From the NCBI GenBank assembly GCA_016929905.1, contig JAFGHX010000279.1:22328-86327 (forward strand): a stretch of 64,000 nucleotides of DNA. Reading direction: 5' to 3'. The translations under genes were made by a program, and so were the position numbers. Positions 32,557 to 41,328 of this stretch are shown here, in pieces; position 1 is the first letter of the stretch, and every line of letters starts with the position of its first letter. The notes under the pieces were generated by a model. It was not told the DNA's origin. It was given only the letters and a program-made list of their open reading frames with translations, and searched no databases. The DNA comes from Kiritimatiellia bacterium. GTDB lineage: Bacteria > Verrucomicrobiota > Kiritimatiellia > JAFGHX01.

Positions 32557-34452
32557 ATGACGTATAGAATCGATCGGCTGGCAGCGGCGGGCGCGGCACT
32601 CGGGTTGGCCGCCGGCGTGGCCGTGCTGTTTGCGCCGACCGTGCGCTATGCGTTCACGAACTACGACGACAATTTCCAGATTGTCGAGAACCCGCTGGTC
32701 CGCGATCTGAGCGTGAAGGGGGTCGGCCGGATGTTCGCAGGCTTCTCCTACACGAGTTACTATCCGGTCCGATTGTTGAGCTTCGCGCTGAATTATCGGC
32801 TGTCCGGGCTGGCCGCGAAATCGTACCACCTCACGAATGTCCTGCTGCACGCCGCCAACACGCTGATGGTCTTCGCGCTCGGCTGCCGGCTGGCGGCGCG
32901 GCGGCGAACGGGCGGGCCGGGGGCGGCCGGCGCCGCGCGCGCGGCGCCGGAACGTGGCGGCCGGGGCGCGTGGTTCAGCGCGGGGGCGGCGGCCCTCTTT
33001 GCCGTGCATCCGGTGGTCGTGGAGCCGGTCGCCTGGGTGGCGGGCCGGGAGGAACTGCTCACGGCTTTCTTCGCGCTGGCGTGCGTGCAGGCGCACAGCC
33101 GGGCCGTGCAGCGCGAGGCGGGGCGGCGCGTGCGGCTGCTGTGGGGTGCGGCGCGCGTGCTGTGTGCCGCGGCGGCCTGCATGAGCAATGTGGTCGGAGC
33201 CGTCACGCCGGCCTTGCTGCTGGCTTACGACTGGTGCTTCGGTCCGCCCGCCGCGGGCCGGATTCGCCGCCTGGGCGCGAGCCTGGCGCGGACGTGGCCG
33301 GTCTGGGCTCTCGCCGTGGGAACGGTCGTCCTGAAGGCGATCGGCGATGCGCGGGCGGCCCCCGATGAGTTCGCGCGCGGCACGCTGACCCTCTCGGCAG
33401 GCGATCGGCTGCTCGCGGTGCTTGGCACGTACCGGCTCAATCTGCAGACCCTCGTGTGGCCGCGCACGCTCGTCACGCCCTACGCCAACAGCGTACCGGC
33501 CGGCGTGCTGAGCCCCGCCTCGCTCGCCGGGGCGGGCGCGGCCATAGGGACGGGACTCGTTCTCTATGCGTGGCGGCGCCGCCCGCTGCCGCTGTTCGGG
33601 GTGCTTTGGTTCCTGGCCGGCCTGGCCCCTGCCGCCCAGCTCGTGCCGCACCACATCATGCGGGCCGACCGGTTCCTCTACCTGCCGCTGGCCGGGCTGG
33701 CGCTCGTGCCGGCTCTTGCGGCGGTGGAATGGCCCGCCCTCGCGCGGCGTTGGCCGGTGTGGTCCGCCGTGTGGGCGGCCGTCCTCATCGGGCTGGGCGC
33801 GCGTACCGTGCGCCAGATCCCCGTCTGGCGAGACTCGATCTCGCTCTTTACTCATACCGTCGCCTCCGAACCGAACAACTGCCATGCGCGATTGAACCTG
33901 GGGCTGGCCCTCAGCGCGCACGACAGAACGGAAGAGGCCATCGCGCAATTCCGTGAAGTCGTGCGGATTGCCCCCGATCTGCCCGAGGGCCATTCGGGGC
34001 TCGCCACCGCGCTCGAGGATGCCGGCCGCCATCAGGAGGCGCTGCGGCACTACTCGGAGGCCCTGCGCATCCGACCGGCACATGCCGCCTCCCACGCCAA
34101 TCTCGGCGGGCTGCTCGCCGAGCTGGGCGAACTGGAGCCCGCGTTCGCTCACTTCCGGCGCGCCCTGGACATCCGGCCCGACGACGCCCATACCCTCGGG
34201 CGTCTTGCCGTCGCGCTCGGCAAGGCCGGTCGGCAGGCCGAGGCGTTCCGGCATTTCTCCCGCTCATTGGCGTTGAAGCCGGATCAGGCCGATGTTCATT
34301 ACAACTTCGGCCTGGCGCTCGCCCGCGAAAACCAGTTTGCGGAGGCGGCTTCCCATTTTTCCGAGGCCCTGCGCCTTGAGCCGGCTAACGAACACGCCCG
34401 GCAGGCTCTCGCCGGCGTGCAGCAGATCATGCGCGAGGCGGCCGGGGAGTGA
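32557..34452 (+). CDS. TMTC-like GT-C membrane protein with five to six TPRs (paralog C)
   Basis: 631 residues from the ATG at 32557, chosen for the AAGGAC ribosome-binding sequence; an in-frame TTG at 32494 would add 21 residues. Motifs: acidic loop NYDDNFQIVENPL, YYPVRLLSFALNY, SYHLTNVLLHAAN, HPVVVEPVAWVAGREELL and LVPHHIMRADRFLYLPL. A TPR block at about 445-625 is followed by a short tail. It belongs with A, B and F to the GREELL subgroup. A 12-bp repeat TTTGTCGTAGTC (2.5 copies, about 34519-34551) separates it from paralog D. Confidence 0.8.
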   Translation: MTYRIDRLAAAGAALGLAAGVAVLFAPTVRYAFTNYDDNFQIVENPLVRDLSVKGVGRMFAGFSYTSYYPVRLLSFALNYRLSGLAAKSYHLTNVLLHAANTLMVFALGCRLAARRRTGGPGAAGAARAAPERGGRGAWFSAGAAALFAVHPVVVEPVAWVAGREELLTAFFALACVQAHSRAVQREAGRRVRLLWGAARVLCAAAACMSNVVGAVTPALLLAYDWCFGPPAAGRIRRLGASLARTWPVWALAVGTVVLKAIGDARAAPDEFARGTLTLSAGDRLLAVLGTYRLNLQTLVWPRTLVTPYANSVPAGVLSPASLAGAGAAIGTGLVLYAWRRRPLPLFGVLWFLAGLAPAAQLVPHHIMRADRFLYLPLAGLALVPALAAVEWPALARRWPVWSAVWAAVLIGLGARTVRQIPVWRDSISLFTHTVASEPNNCHARLNLGLALSAHDRTEEAIAQFREVVRIAPDLPEGHSGLATALEDAGRHQEALRHYSEALRIRPAHAASHANLGGLLAELGELEPAFAHFRRALDIRPDDAHTLGRLAVALGKAGRQAEAFRHFSRSLALKPDQADVHYNFGLALARENQFAEAASHFSEALRLEPANEHARQALAGVQQIMREAAGE

Positions 34453-34607
34453 TGATCGAGGACCGCGGACTGCAGATCGCGATCAGCGCCATACGCAAGG
34501 GCCCGAGAAAGAAAATTCCTTTGTCGTAGTCTTTGTCGTAATCTCTGTCGGAACCCCGGCGTGCAGAGCCGCGGAGGCGGCGCTCCGTGCGGGGCAGGGG
34601 ATACCGG

Positions 34608-36443
34608 ATGCCGAGGACGAATACAGTGTCACGTGCCGACAGCATACAACGGTTCGTCATCCCCCTGTTGCTCGTCGCGGCGGTTGCCGCTACGTTCTGG
34701 CAAGCGTGCGCGTTCGGTTTCGTGGACTGGGACGACAACTCGAACGTGTACGAGAACCCCTGGCTGCAGCCGGTGTCCGGCCGCAGCGTGGCTCGGTTCT
34801 GGCGCGGCCCGTATGAGAGCCTGTACGTACCGGTCACCTACACCGTCTGGGCGGCGTTGGCCCGGGGCGCGGCAGGCCGGACGGCAGCGGCCGCCGCCCG
34901 GTTCGACGCGCGTTGGTTTCACATCGCGAACCTTGTTCTGCACGCGCTCAGCGTGCTGTGCGTGTTCGCGATCCTGCGGCGGTGCCTCTCCTGGGTCGAT
35001 TCGCCGGCCTCGCCCGGCGATCGTCGCCGTGTGCCCGCCGCTGCCGGCGCGCTGCTGTTCGCGCTGCATCCCGTCCAGGTGGAAGCGGTCGTGTGGGTGA
35101 CGGGCATGAAGGACGTGCTCTGCGGCCTGCTTGCGCTCCTCGCATTGCTGCAGTACATGCGGTTTCTGGAATACATCCCGGTCGAGTCGGACGACGCGCG
35201 CTTCCGACCCGCCCGGGCGGCAGGGCATGCGGCGTTGGCGGGGGCCGCCTTCGTGCTGGCTGTCCTTGCCAAACCGTCTGCGGTGATTGTGCCGGTGATG
35301 GCCGGGCTGCTCGCCCTGCTGCAGCGCTCGCGCCGCCGCTTCCGCCGGCTGCCGGCCGCCGCGGTCCTCGCCGTTTGGGCGGCGGTGGCCGTCGTGGCGG
35401 TGGTGGTGACCCGCCGTGCACAGCCGCTGGCACGGACGAACTTCACGGTCTCGCCCTGGTTGCGGCCGCTGATCGCCGGCGATGCGGTGCTGTTCTATGT
35501 GTACAAGATCCTCTGGCCGTTCCGACTCGGCCTGGACTACGGCCGGTCGCCCTGGTTGCTGACGAGACAGTGGTGGTTCTGGTTCTCGGGGGCCGCGTGC
35601 TGGGCGGCCGGCTTCGCTTGGCTCGCCGCGCTGTGGCTCAATACACGCCTGCGCCGCGCCGTCCGGCGCGGCGCGCCCGCCTTGGCGGCGGTTGCGCTCT
35701 TTCTCAGCGCGCTGCTTCCTGTGCTCGGCCTCGTGCCGTTCAAATACCAGAGCATGTCGACCGTGGCCGACCGCTACCTGTACCTGGCCATGCTGGGGCC
35801 GGCGTTCGGGTTCGCGCTCCTCGCCCGGCCTCGGGCGGGCGGGCGCCGCGCGGCGTTGCGTCACGCCTGCCTGGCCGCACTGCTCCTTTTCTGGGCTGTG
35901 CGCAGCGCATGCCAGGTGCGCGTCTGGCGCGACAGCGTCGCCCTGTTCGAGCACGGATTGGCGGTCAACCCCGGCAGTTGGACGCTCGGCAACAACCTCG
36001 GCGTCCTGCTCGCGAAGACCGGGCGGATGGACGAGGCGCTCGCCCACTTCTCGGCCGTGCTCGACCGCTATCCCGGCGACACCGACGCGCACGTCAACCT
36101 CGGCAAAGCCTACGGCGAACTCGGCCGGCGCGAGCAGGGCTTGCGCCACTACCGCGCCGCGCTGCAGTTGAGCCCGGCTGACGCCGATGTGCACTACAAT
36201 CTCGGTGTCCTCCTCTCCGACATGGGGCGCGCCGCCGAAGCGGCCGGCCACTTCAGCACCGCGCTCCGCCTTGAGCCGGGCTACCTCAGCGCGCACCTCA
36301 ATCTCGGCGAACTGTTCGCCGGCCAGGGCCGCCGCGAGGAAGCGCGCGCGCATCTGTCCGCCGCGCTGGGCCTGGCGCCCGCCGGCCCCGACGCCGACCG
36401 CATCCGCGCGCGGCTCCGGACACTCGGCCCAGATTCTCGTTGA
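34608..36443 (+). CDS. TMTC-like GT-C membrane protein with four TPRs (paralog D)
   Basis: 611 residues from the ATG at 34608, eight bases after a GGGGCAGGGG purine stretch; an in-frame GTG at 34587 is less well placed. Acidic loop DWDDNSNVYENPW, LHPVQVEAVVWVTGMKDVL and FKYQSMSTVADRYLYLAM mark the TMTC-like fold, but the GREELL motif is replaced by GMKDVL and the late-loop residues are ADRYLY rather than ADRFLY. It has the smallest TPR tail of the six (about 460-595). The sequence is more divergent, suggesting a different acceptor or donor. Confidence 0.78.
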   Translation: MPRTNTVSRADSIQRFVIPLLLVAAVAATFWQACAFGFVDWDDNSNVYENPWLQPVSGRSVARFWRGPYESLYVPVTYTVWAALARGAAGRTAAAAARFDARWFHIANLVLHALSVLCVFAILRRCLSWVDSPASPGDRRRVPAAAGALLFALHPVQVEAVVWVTGMKDVLCGLLALLALLQYMRFLEYIPVESDDARFRPARAAGHAALAGAAFVLAVLAKPSAVIVPVMAGLLALLQRSRRRFRRLPAAAVLAVWAAVAVVAVVVTRRAQPLARTNFTVSPWLRPLIAGDAVLFYVYKILWPFRLGLDYGRSPWLLTRQWWFWFSGAACWAAGFAWLAALWLNTRLRRAVRRGAPALAAVALFLSALLPVLGLVPFKYQSMSTVADRYLYLAMLGPAFGFALLARPRAGGRRAALRHACLAALLLFWAVRSACQVRVWRDSVALFEHGLAVNPGSWTLGNNLGVLLAKTGRMDEALAHFSAVLDRYPGDTDAHVNLGKAYGELGRREQGLRHYRAALQLSPADADVHYNLGVLLSDMGRAAEAAGHFSTALRLEPGYLSAHLNLGELFAGQGRREEARAHLSAALGLAPAGPDADRIRARLRTLGPDSR

Positions 36444-36458
36444 CGCTCGGAGTGTGAT

Positions 36459-38624
36459 TTGCGATACGAGTTGCGCGTGAGCCGCGTCCGTCCACATTTC
36501 GTGATCGCCCTGCTGCTCGTCGCCGTGACGGCGCTCGTCTACCGTGACGTCGCCGACTGCGGGTTCGTTCAGTACGACGACCCGCCGCACGTCTCGGAAA
36601 ATCCGCACGTCAGAGCGGGGTTTACCGCGGCCGGCGTGGGGTGGGCGCTGCGTTCCCCGCCGCCGTTCCTCTGGCACCCGCTGACCTGGTTCTCCTACAT
36701 GCTGGACCGTGAGCTGTACGCCGACGCCCCCGGCGGGTATCACCTGACCAACCTGCTGCTGCACCAGGCGAATACGCTGCTGCTGTTTCTGCTCCTGGCC
36801 CGGTTGACCGGGCGCGTTTGGCGCGCGGCCTTCGTGGCCGCGGTCTTCGCGGTGCACCCGCTCCACGTGGAATCGGTGGCCTGGATCTCGCAGCGCAAGG
36901 ATGTGCTCAGCACGTTGCTCTTGCTCCTCACGCTGGCGGCGTATGCACGCTATGTGCGCCGCCCCTCTCCCTGGCGGTACGCGCCCGTGCTCTTGCTCTT
37001 CCTGCTCGGCCTCGCCGCGAAACCGATGCTCGTGACCGTCCCGTTCGTGCTCCTGTTGCTCGATTACTGGCCGCTGAACCGGTTCAAGGGGGTCGGCCGC
37101 CGGTTTGCCGACGCGCTCGGCCGGCCGCACCGCATCGGGATCCCGCGGCTGTGTGTCGCGGAGAAGATCCCGTTGCTCGTTCTCGCCCTTGCCGCGGCGG
37201 GCGTCACGCTTCTGACTCATTGGCGCACCGCGAGCGTGACGCCGATGCTGCGCGTGCCGCTCGCGGCGCGGCTCGCCTATGTGCCGGTGTCGTACGTGAC
37301 CTATATATGGAAAACCCTGTGCCCGTACGGGCTGGCGGTGTTCTATCCGCATCCCGGCGCCGCCGTGCCGGCACGACACGCGCTCGGCGCGGCGGCTCTG
37401 CTCGTGGTCGTCTCCGGCCTCGTGCTTTGGCGCGGCCGGCGGCAGCCTTACCTGCCGTTCGGTTGGTTCTGGTTCCTCGGCACGCTCGTGCCCGTTATCG
37501 GCCTGGTCCAGATCGGCGAGCACGGAATCGCCGACCGCTACATGTACGTCCCGATGATCGGTTTGACGCTCGCCGCCACGTGGGGCGTGGCCGATCTGGC
37601 CGCCGGCTGGCCGCTCAAGCGCTGGGTGCTCGCCACCGCCGGCGGCCTGCTCGTCGCGGTCTTCGGCGTGCTCGCCTGCGTGCAGGTCGACTGCTGGCGA
37701 AGCAGCATCGCCCTGTTCCTGCAGGCGCTGGAGGCGACGCCGCGCAACTACGTGGCCTGCAATAATCTCGGGATCGCGCTCGCCGACCAGGGCCGGCTCG
37801 ACGAGGCGATCCCCCTGTTCCAGGCCTCGCTCCGGATGCGGCCGGCCAACGAGCGCGCGCTCGTGAATCTCGGCGTCGCGCATTTCCGGAAGGGCGAGCT
37901 CGAACTCGCCGTCGCGCACTACAGCCTGGCGCTCGACGTGAACCCGAACAACTATCGCGCGCATGCCGATCTCGGCGCGGCCTTCGTCCGGCGGCTGGAG
38001 CCCGAACAGGCCCTCGCCCACTACAGTCACGCGTTGCGGATCAGACCCGGCGGCCAGCAGGCGCGCGACGGGCTGCGCAGCGCGCTGAAACTGAGCGAAC
38101 TCGCCAATCGCACGGGCGGGGCGCCGCTCGATGTGCTGACGGTCAAGCCGGGCGACGCCGAGGCGCCGTTCCGGGTGGGGCGCTATATGGCGCGGCACGG
38201 CAAATTCCGCGAAGCCGCGGAACAGTTCTCGCAGGCGCTCGCCGTCAGGCCGGGCTTCGCCGCGGCGCACGACAAGCTCGGCCTCGCGCTCAAGAGTCTC
38301 GGCGAAGACGCGCGCGCCGAGCGGCATTACCGGGAGGCCATCCGGCTCCAGCCGGACTACGCGCAGGCGTACAACAATCTGGGTTCGCTGCTCGCCGGCC
38401 GCGAGGAGTACGGCGCGGCCATCAACCTGTTCGCCGAGGCCGTGCGGCTCGACAGCGACTTCGCCGAGGCACACAACAACCTCGGCCTGGCGCTGGCCAA
38501 GCGCGGCCAGATCGACAAGGCCATTGAGCACTTCTCGGCGGCGCTCCGGATCCGGCCGGACTTCGAGAAGGCCCGACGCTGCCTGGACATGGCGCTCGAA
38601 CAGAAAGGACGGCAGCCGCCATGA
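36459..38624 (+). CDS. TMTC-like GT-C membrane protein with seven to eight TPRs (paralog E)
   Basis: 721 residues from TTG 36459, with GGAG 6 nt upstream; GTG 36477 is the alternative. The membrane domain has QYDDPPHVSENPHV, WHPLTWFSYMLDREL, GYHLTNLLLHQAN and HPLHVESVAWISQRKDVLS, the signature of the large bacterial family commonly annotated as TPR protein with an RKDVLS motif. The TPR block (about 425-715) is interrupted near 540-575 by a non-repeat linker (ELANRTGGAPLDVLTVKPGD). Its stop overlaps the next start by ATGA (38621-38624). The closest relatives are probably outside this locus, since the motifs differ from A, B, C and F. Confidence 0.8.
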   Translation: MRYELRVSRVRPHFVIALLLVAVTALVYRDVADCGFVQYDDPPHVSENPHVRAGFTAAGVGWALRSPPPFLWHPLTWFSYMLDRELYADAPGGYHLTNLLLHQANTLLLFLLLARLTGRVWRAAFVAAVFAVHPLHVESVAWISQRKDVLSTLLLLLTLAAYARYVRRPSPWRYAPVLLLFLLGLAAKPMLVTVPFVLLLLDYWPLNRFKGVGRRFADALGRPHRIGIPRLCVAEKIPLLVLALAAAGVTLLTHWRTASVTPMLRVPLAARLAYVPVSYVTYIWKTLCPYGLAVFYPHPGAAVPARHALGAAALLVVVSGLVLWRGRRQPYLPFGWFWFLGTLVPVIGLVQIGEHGIADRYMYVPMIGLTLAATWGVADLAAGWPLKRWVLATAGGLLVAVFGVLACVQVDCWRSSIALFLQALEATPRNYVACNNLGIALADQGRLDEAIPLFQASLRMRPANERALVNLGVAHFRKGELELAVAHYSLALDVNPNNYRAHADLGAAFVRRLEPEQALAHYSHALRIRPGGQQARDGLRSALKLSELANRTGGAPLDVLTVKPGDAEAPFRVGRYMARHGKFREAAEQFSQALAVRPGFAAAHDKLGLALKSLGEDARAERHYREAIRLQPDYAQAYNNLGSLLAGREEYGAAINLFAEAVRLDSDFAEAHNNLGLALAKRGQIDKAIEHFSAALRIRPDFEKARRCLDMALEQKGRQPP

Positions 38625-40843
38625 CACGACGCGCCCCGCAAGAGGACCGCGCCGGTTCGTGGCTGCCGCGTCTGCTCGGCGCCGGGCTGGCGGGCGCGGT
38701 GCTGGTGCTCTTCCTGCCCTGCGTGCGCTATGAGTTCACCAACTACGACGAAGACGGACAGATCGTGGAGAACCCGCTCGTCCGCAGCCTGGCGCCGCGC
38801 GACGTGGCGCGTATGTTCACGCGCTTCTCGATCACGAACTATTACCCCGTGCGCCTGCTCTCGTTCGCCGTCGATTACCGATTCTGGGGGTTCCGGGCGG
38901 GCGGCTACCACCTCACGAACGTCTGCGTGCACGCGGCCAATGTGCTGCTGCTGTTCTGGCTCATCGGCCGGATACTCGATCGGGACGCGTGCGCGGGGCC
39001 GCACGGCGAGCAGACCCGCCGTGCCGGCACCTCCGGCGCCGATCCGCGGCGGCGTGCCGCGCGGTGGTGGGTGGCCGGGCTCGGCGCCGGCTTGTTCGCC
39101 GTGCATCCTGTCGTCGTCGAGCCGGTCGCGTGGATCGCCGGGCGCGAAGAACTGCTGATGGTGTTCTTTGCGCTCGTCTCGCTGCACGCCTTCGCGCAAG
39201 GCTGGCCGGCACGTGGCGAGGGTGACGCCACCGGCCCCGCGGGCCGGGCACGGACCGTCGCGTGGCGGCTGCTCTCCGTGGGCGCGGCGGCCTGCGCGTG
39301 TATGAGCAATGTGGTCGGCGTCGTGCTCGCGTTGCTGACCACGGCCTATGCCGTTCTTGTGGCTGGCAAGAGAAGGGCGGGGCTGCTGTTGGCCTGCAGT
39401 CTGCCCGTGTGGCTGCTGGCCGTGGCGGCGGTTGTCGTGAAGAAAGCCGGCGATGCGCAGGCGGCGGCGCGCGGGATGGTGATGGACGATCCCGGCTTGC
39501 ACCTCGGCCAGCGGATCCTGACGGCGCTCAGTCTGTACGGGCTCAACCTGCGGACCCTGCTCTGGCCGAAGACCCTCTACGTGATCTACCCGCAGGACGT
39601 ACCGCAAAGCGCGCTGGCCGGCGGCGTGCTGATCGGGGCGCTGCTCGCCCTGGCCACCGGCGCCGCGCTGTGGCGCTGGCGACATCGACCGGCGGTGGCG
39701 TTCGGGTTGCTCTGGTTCCTGGCCGCACTCGCGCCCTGTTCCCAGCTTATTCCGCACCATATCTTCCGGGCGGACCGGTTCCTCTATTTGCCGCTGGCCG
39801 GCTTGGCTGTGGCGCTGGCCGGCATGGGCCGGCTGCCCGCCGCGCGTGCGGCGACACGACGCGTTCTCGCGGCGGCCGCCGGCGCGGCGCTTGCCGCCTG
39901 TTTTGTGCGCAGCCACATCCAGCGGCCCGTCTGGCGCGATACCGCGACGCTGTTCACGCATACGTTGAAGCACAATCCCAAGGCGCTCGTGGCGCTCAAC
40001 AACCTCGGCAACTACCTCGCCAAACGAGGCGACCCCCAGCGCGCTATCGGCTACTACCGCGCGGCGCTGCGGATCAACCCGGACTTCGTGCTGGCGCTGA
40101 ACAGCTACGGCAACGCCTTGTCCAGGCAAGGCCGGTTGGAGGAGGCGATCGGCCAGTACTCCAGGGCGCTTCAACTCAATGCGCGCAGCAAGGAAGCCCA
40201 CAACAATCTCGGCACCGTGTTCATGGCGATGGGCCGGCTCGATGCGGCTACGACGCACTATCGCGCGGCCCTCGACGTGGACCCGTACGATCCCGAGGTG
40301 CACAGTAACTTGGGCGTCGCGCTCGTGCGCGGCGGCGCAATCGAGACCGGGCTGCAGCATTATGCGAAGGCGTTGGCTATCGATCCGCTCTATCCCGGCG
40401 CGCATTACAACTTCGGACTGGCGCTCTTCCGAGCCGGGCGGATGGCTGAGGCGGTCGCGCACTTCTCCGCGGCGTTGCGGCAGGCGCCGCACGACGCCGA
40501 TATCCACAACAGCCTCGCCAATGCGCTGGCGGGGCAGGGGAACACGAGCGCGGCGGTCGCACACTATTCGGCGGCGCTGCGGATCAAGCCCGGCTCCGCA
40601 CGCATTCACAACAACCTGGCCGTGGTACTGGCCGGCATCGGGCAGGTCGAACAGGCGCTCGAACACCAGCGCCAGGCCCTGCGGATCGAGCCGGATTACG
40701 CCGAATCGCACTACAATCTCGGCGCGCTCCTGCTCGAGCAGGGCCGAACCGCGGAGGCGATCGTTCACTTGTCGAGAGCCGCTGTGCTCCGCCCCGAGGA
40801 TCCCCGCCCGCGCGACGCGCTGGCCCGAACCTTGCGCCCATAG
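38621..40843 (+). CDS. TMTC-like GT-C membrane protein with eight TPRs (paralog F)
   Basis: 740 residues, started by the ATG that overlaps the previous stop. Motifs: NYDEDGQIVENPL (the second acidic residue is Glu instead of Asp), YYPVRLLSFAVDY, GYHLTNVCVHAAN, HPVVVEPVAWIAGREELL, LIPHHIFRADRFLYLPL. About ten helices, then eight TPRs (about 445-720). It closes the six-paralog array; its stop codon TAG lies inside the first bases of a dispersed intergenic element. It is most like paralog B over the membrane domain. Confidence 0.8.
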   Translation: MTRRAPQEDRAGSWLPRLLGAGLAGAVLVLFLPCVRYEFTNYDEDGQIVENPLVRSLAPRDVARMFTRFSITNYYPVRLLSFAVDYRFWGFRAGGYHLTNVCVHAANVLLLFWLIGRILDRDACAGPHGEQTRRAGTSGADPRRRAARWWVAGLGAGLFAVHPVVVEPVAWIAGREELLMVFFALVSLHAFAQGWPARGEGDATGPAGRARTVAWRLLSVGAAACACMSNVVGVVLALLTTAYAVLVAGKRRAGLLLACSLPVWLLAVAAVVVKKAGDAQAAARGMVMDDPGLHLGQRILTALSLYGLNLRTLLWPKTLYVIYPQDVPQSALAGGVLIGALLALATGAALWRWRHRPAVAFGLLWFLAALAPCSQLIPHHIFRADRFLYLPLAGLAVALAGMGRLPAARAATRRVLAAAAGAALAACFVRSHIQRPVWRDTATLFTHTLKHNPKALVALNNLGNYLAKRGDPQRAIGYYRAALRINPDFVLALNSYGNALSRQGRLEEAIGQYSRALQLNARSKEAHNNLGTVFMAMGRLDAATTHYRAALDVDPYDPEVHSNLGVALVRGGAIETGLQHYAKALAIDPLYPGAHYNFGLALFRAGRMAEAVAHFSAALRQAPHDADIHNSLANALAGQGNTSAAVAHYSAALRIKPGSARIHNNLAVVLAGIGQVEQALEHQRQALRIEPDYAESHYNLGALLLEQGRTAEAIVHLSRAAVLRPEDPRPRDALARTLRP

Positions 40844-41275
40844 TGGCTTCGTCCTCGAAAACTGCAACGAAAAACAAGAAGCTTTCGGCTCCCAAGAGGT
40901 CAGATGTCAGAAGTCAGAGGTCAGCAAGGCGCGCGGCGCGGCGCCGGATATGACGAGATGGAACCTTCGTCTGGGCCGTGTCGCCCATAGTAGAAGAGCA
41001 GTCCCTGGCTCGCCATAGCCCGCAGGGCGACGGCGGCTCGGCTCTTTCCCCCCGGCTGCACGACGTGCAGCCGGGGGCCCGGGCCTGCGGCCCGGAGGAA
41101 GCGGCGGGACGCCGCTTCTACTTTCGAGTTTCGGGCCAGGCGCGTAGCGCACTCGGGACCGTGACCGAATTCATGAGGAAACTCGACGAAGTTTCAGACA
41201 GAACGTCATGCTTGGCGAGAGACCTCCGACCTCTGACCTCTGACCTCCGACCTCCGACCTCTGGGTTGCGGGCGT
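40840..41275. repeat. nested dispersed elements between convergent genes
   Basis: The left part (40840-40903) and right part (41196-41271) match the two halves of the element at 24178-24310. Between them lies a ~200-bp copy of the element at 10826-11052, including the CGCCATAGCCCG palindrome (41010-41036) and hairpin GAAGCGGCG-GGA-CGCCGCTTC (41098-41118). Tandem GACCTCTG/GACCTCCG units end the element. It fills the gap between TMTC paralog F and the convergent nitrilase gene; no gene is visible in it. Confidence 0.8.
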
Positions 41276-41328
41276 GCACGCCGGCTGGCAGGCTGATCGG
41301 GCGGGGCGCCGCGTCGGCCCGTCGCGGC

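Noticed and set aside
34629..38627. 1332-codon minus-strand frame across TMTC paralogs D and E
   Set aside because: Antisense of TPR-coding sequence with constant codon bias; composition is dominated by R, E, H, Q and it spans two real genes.
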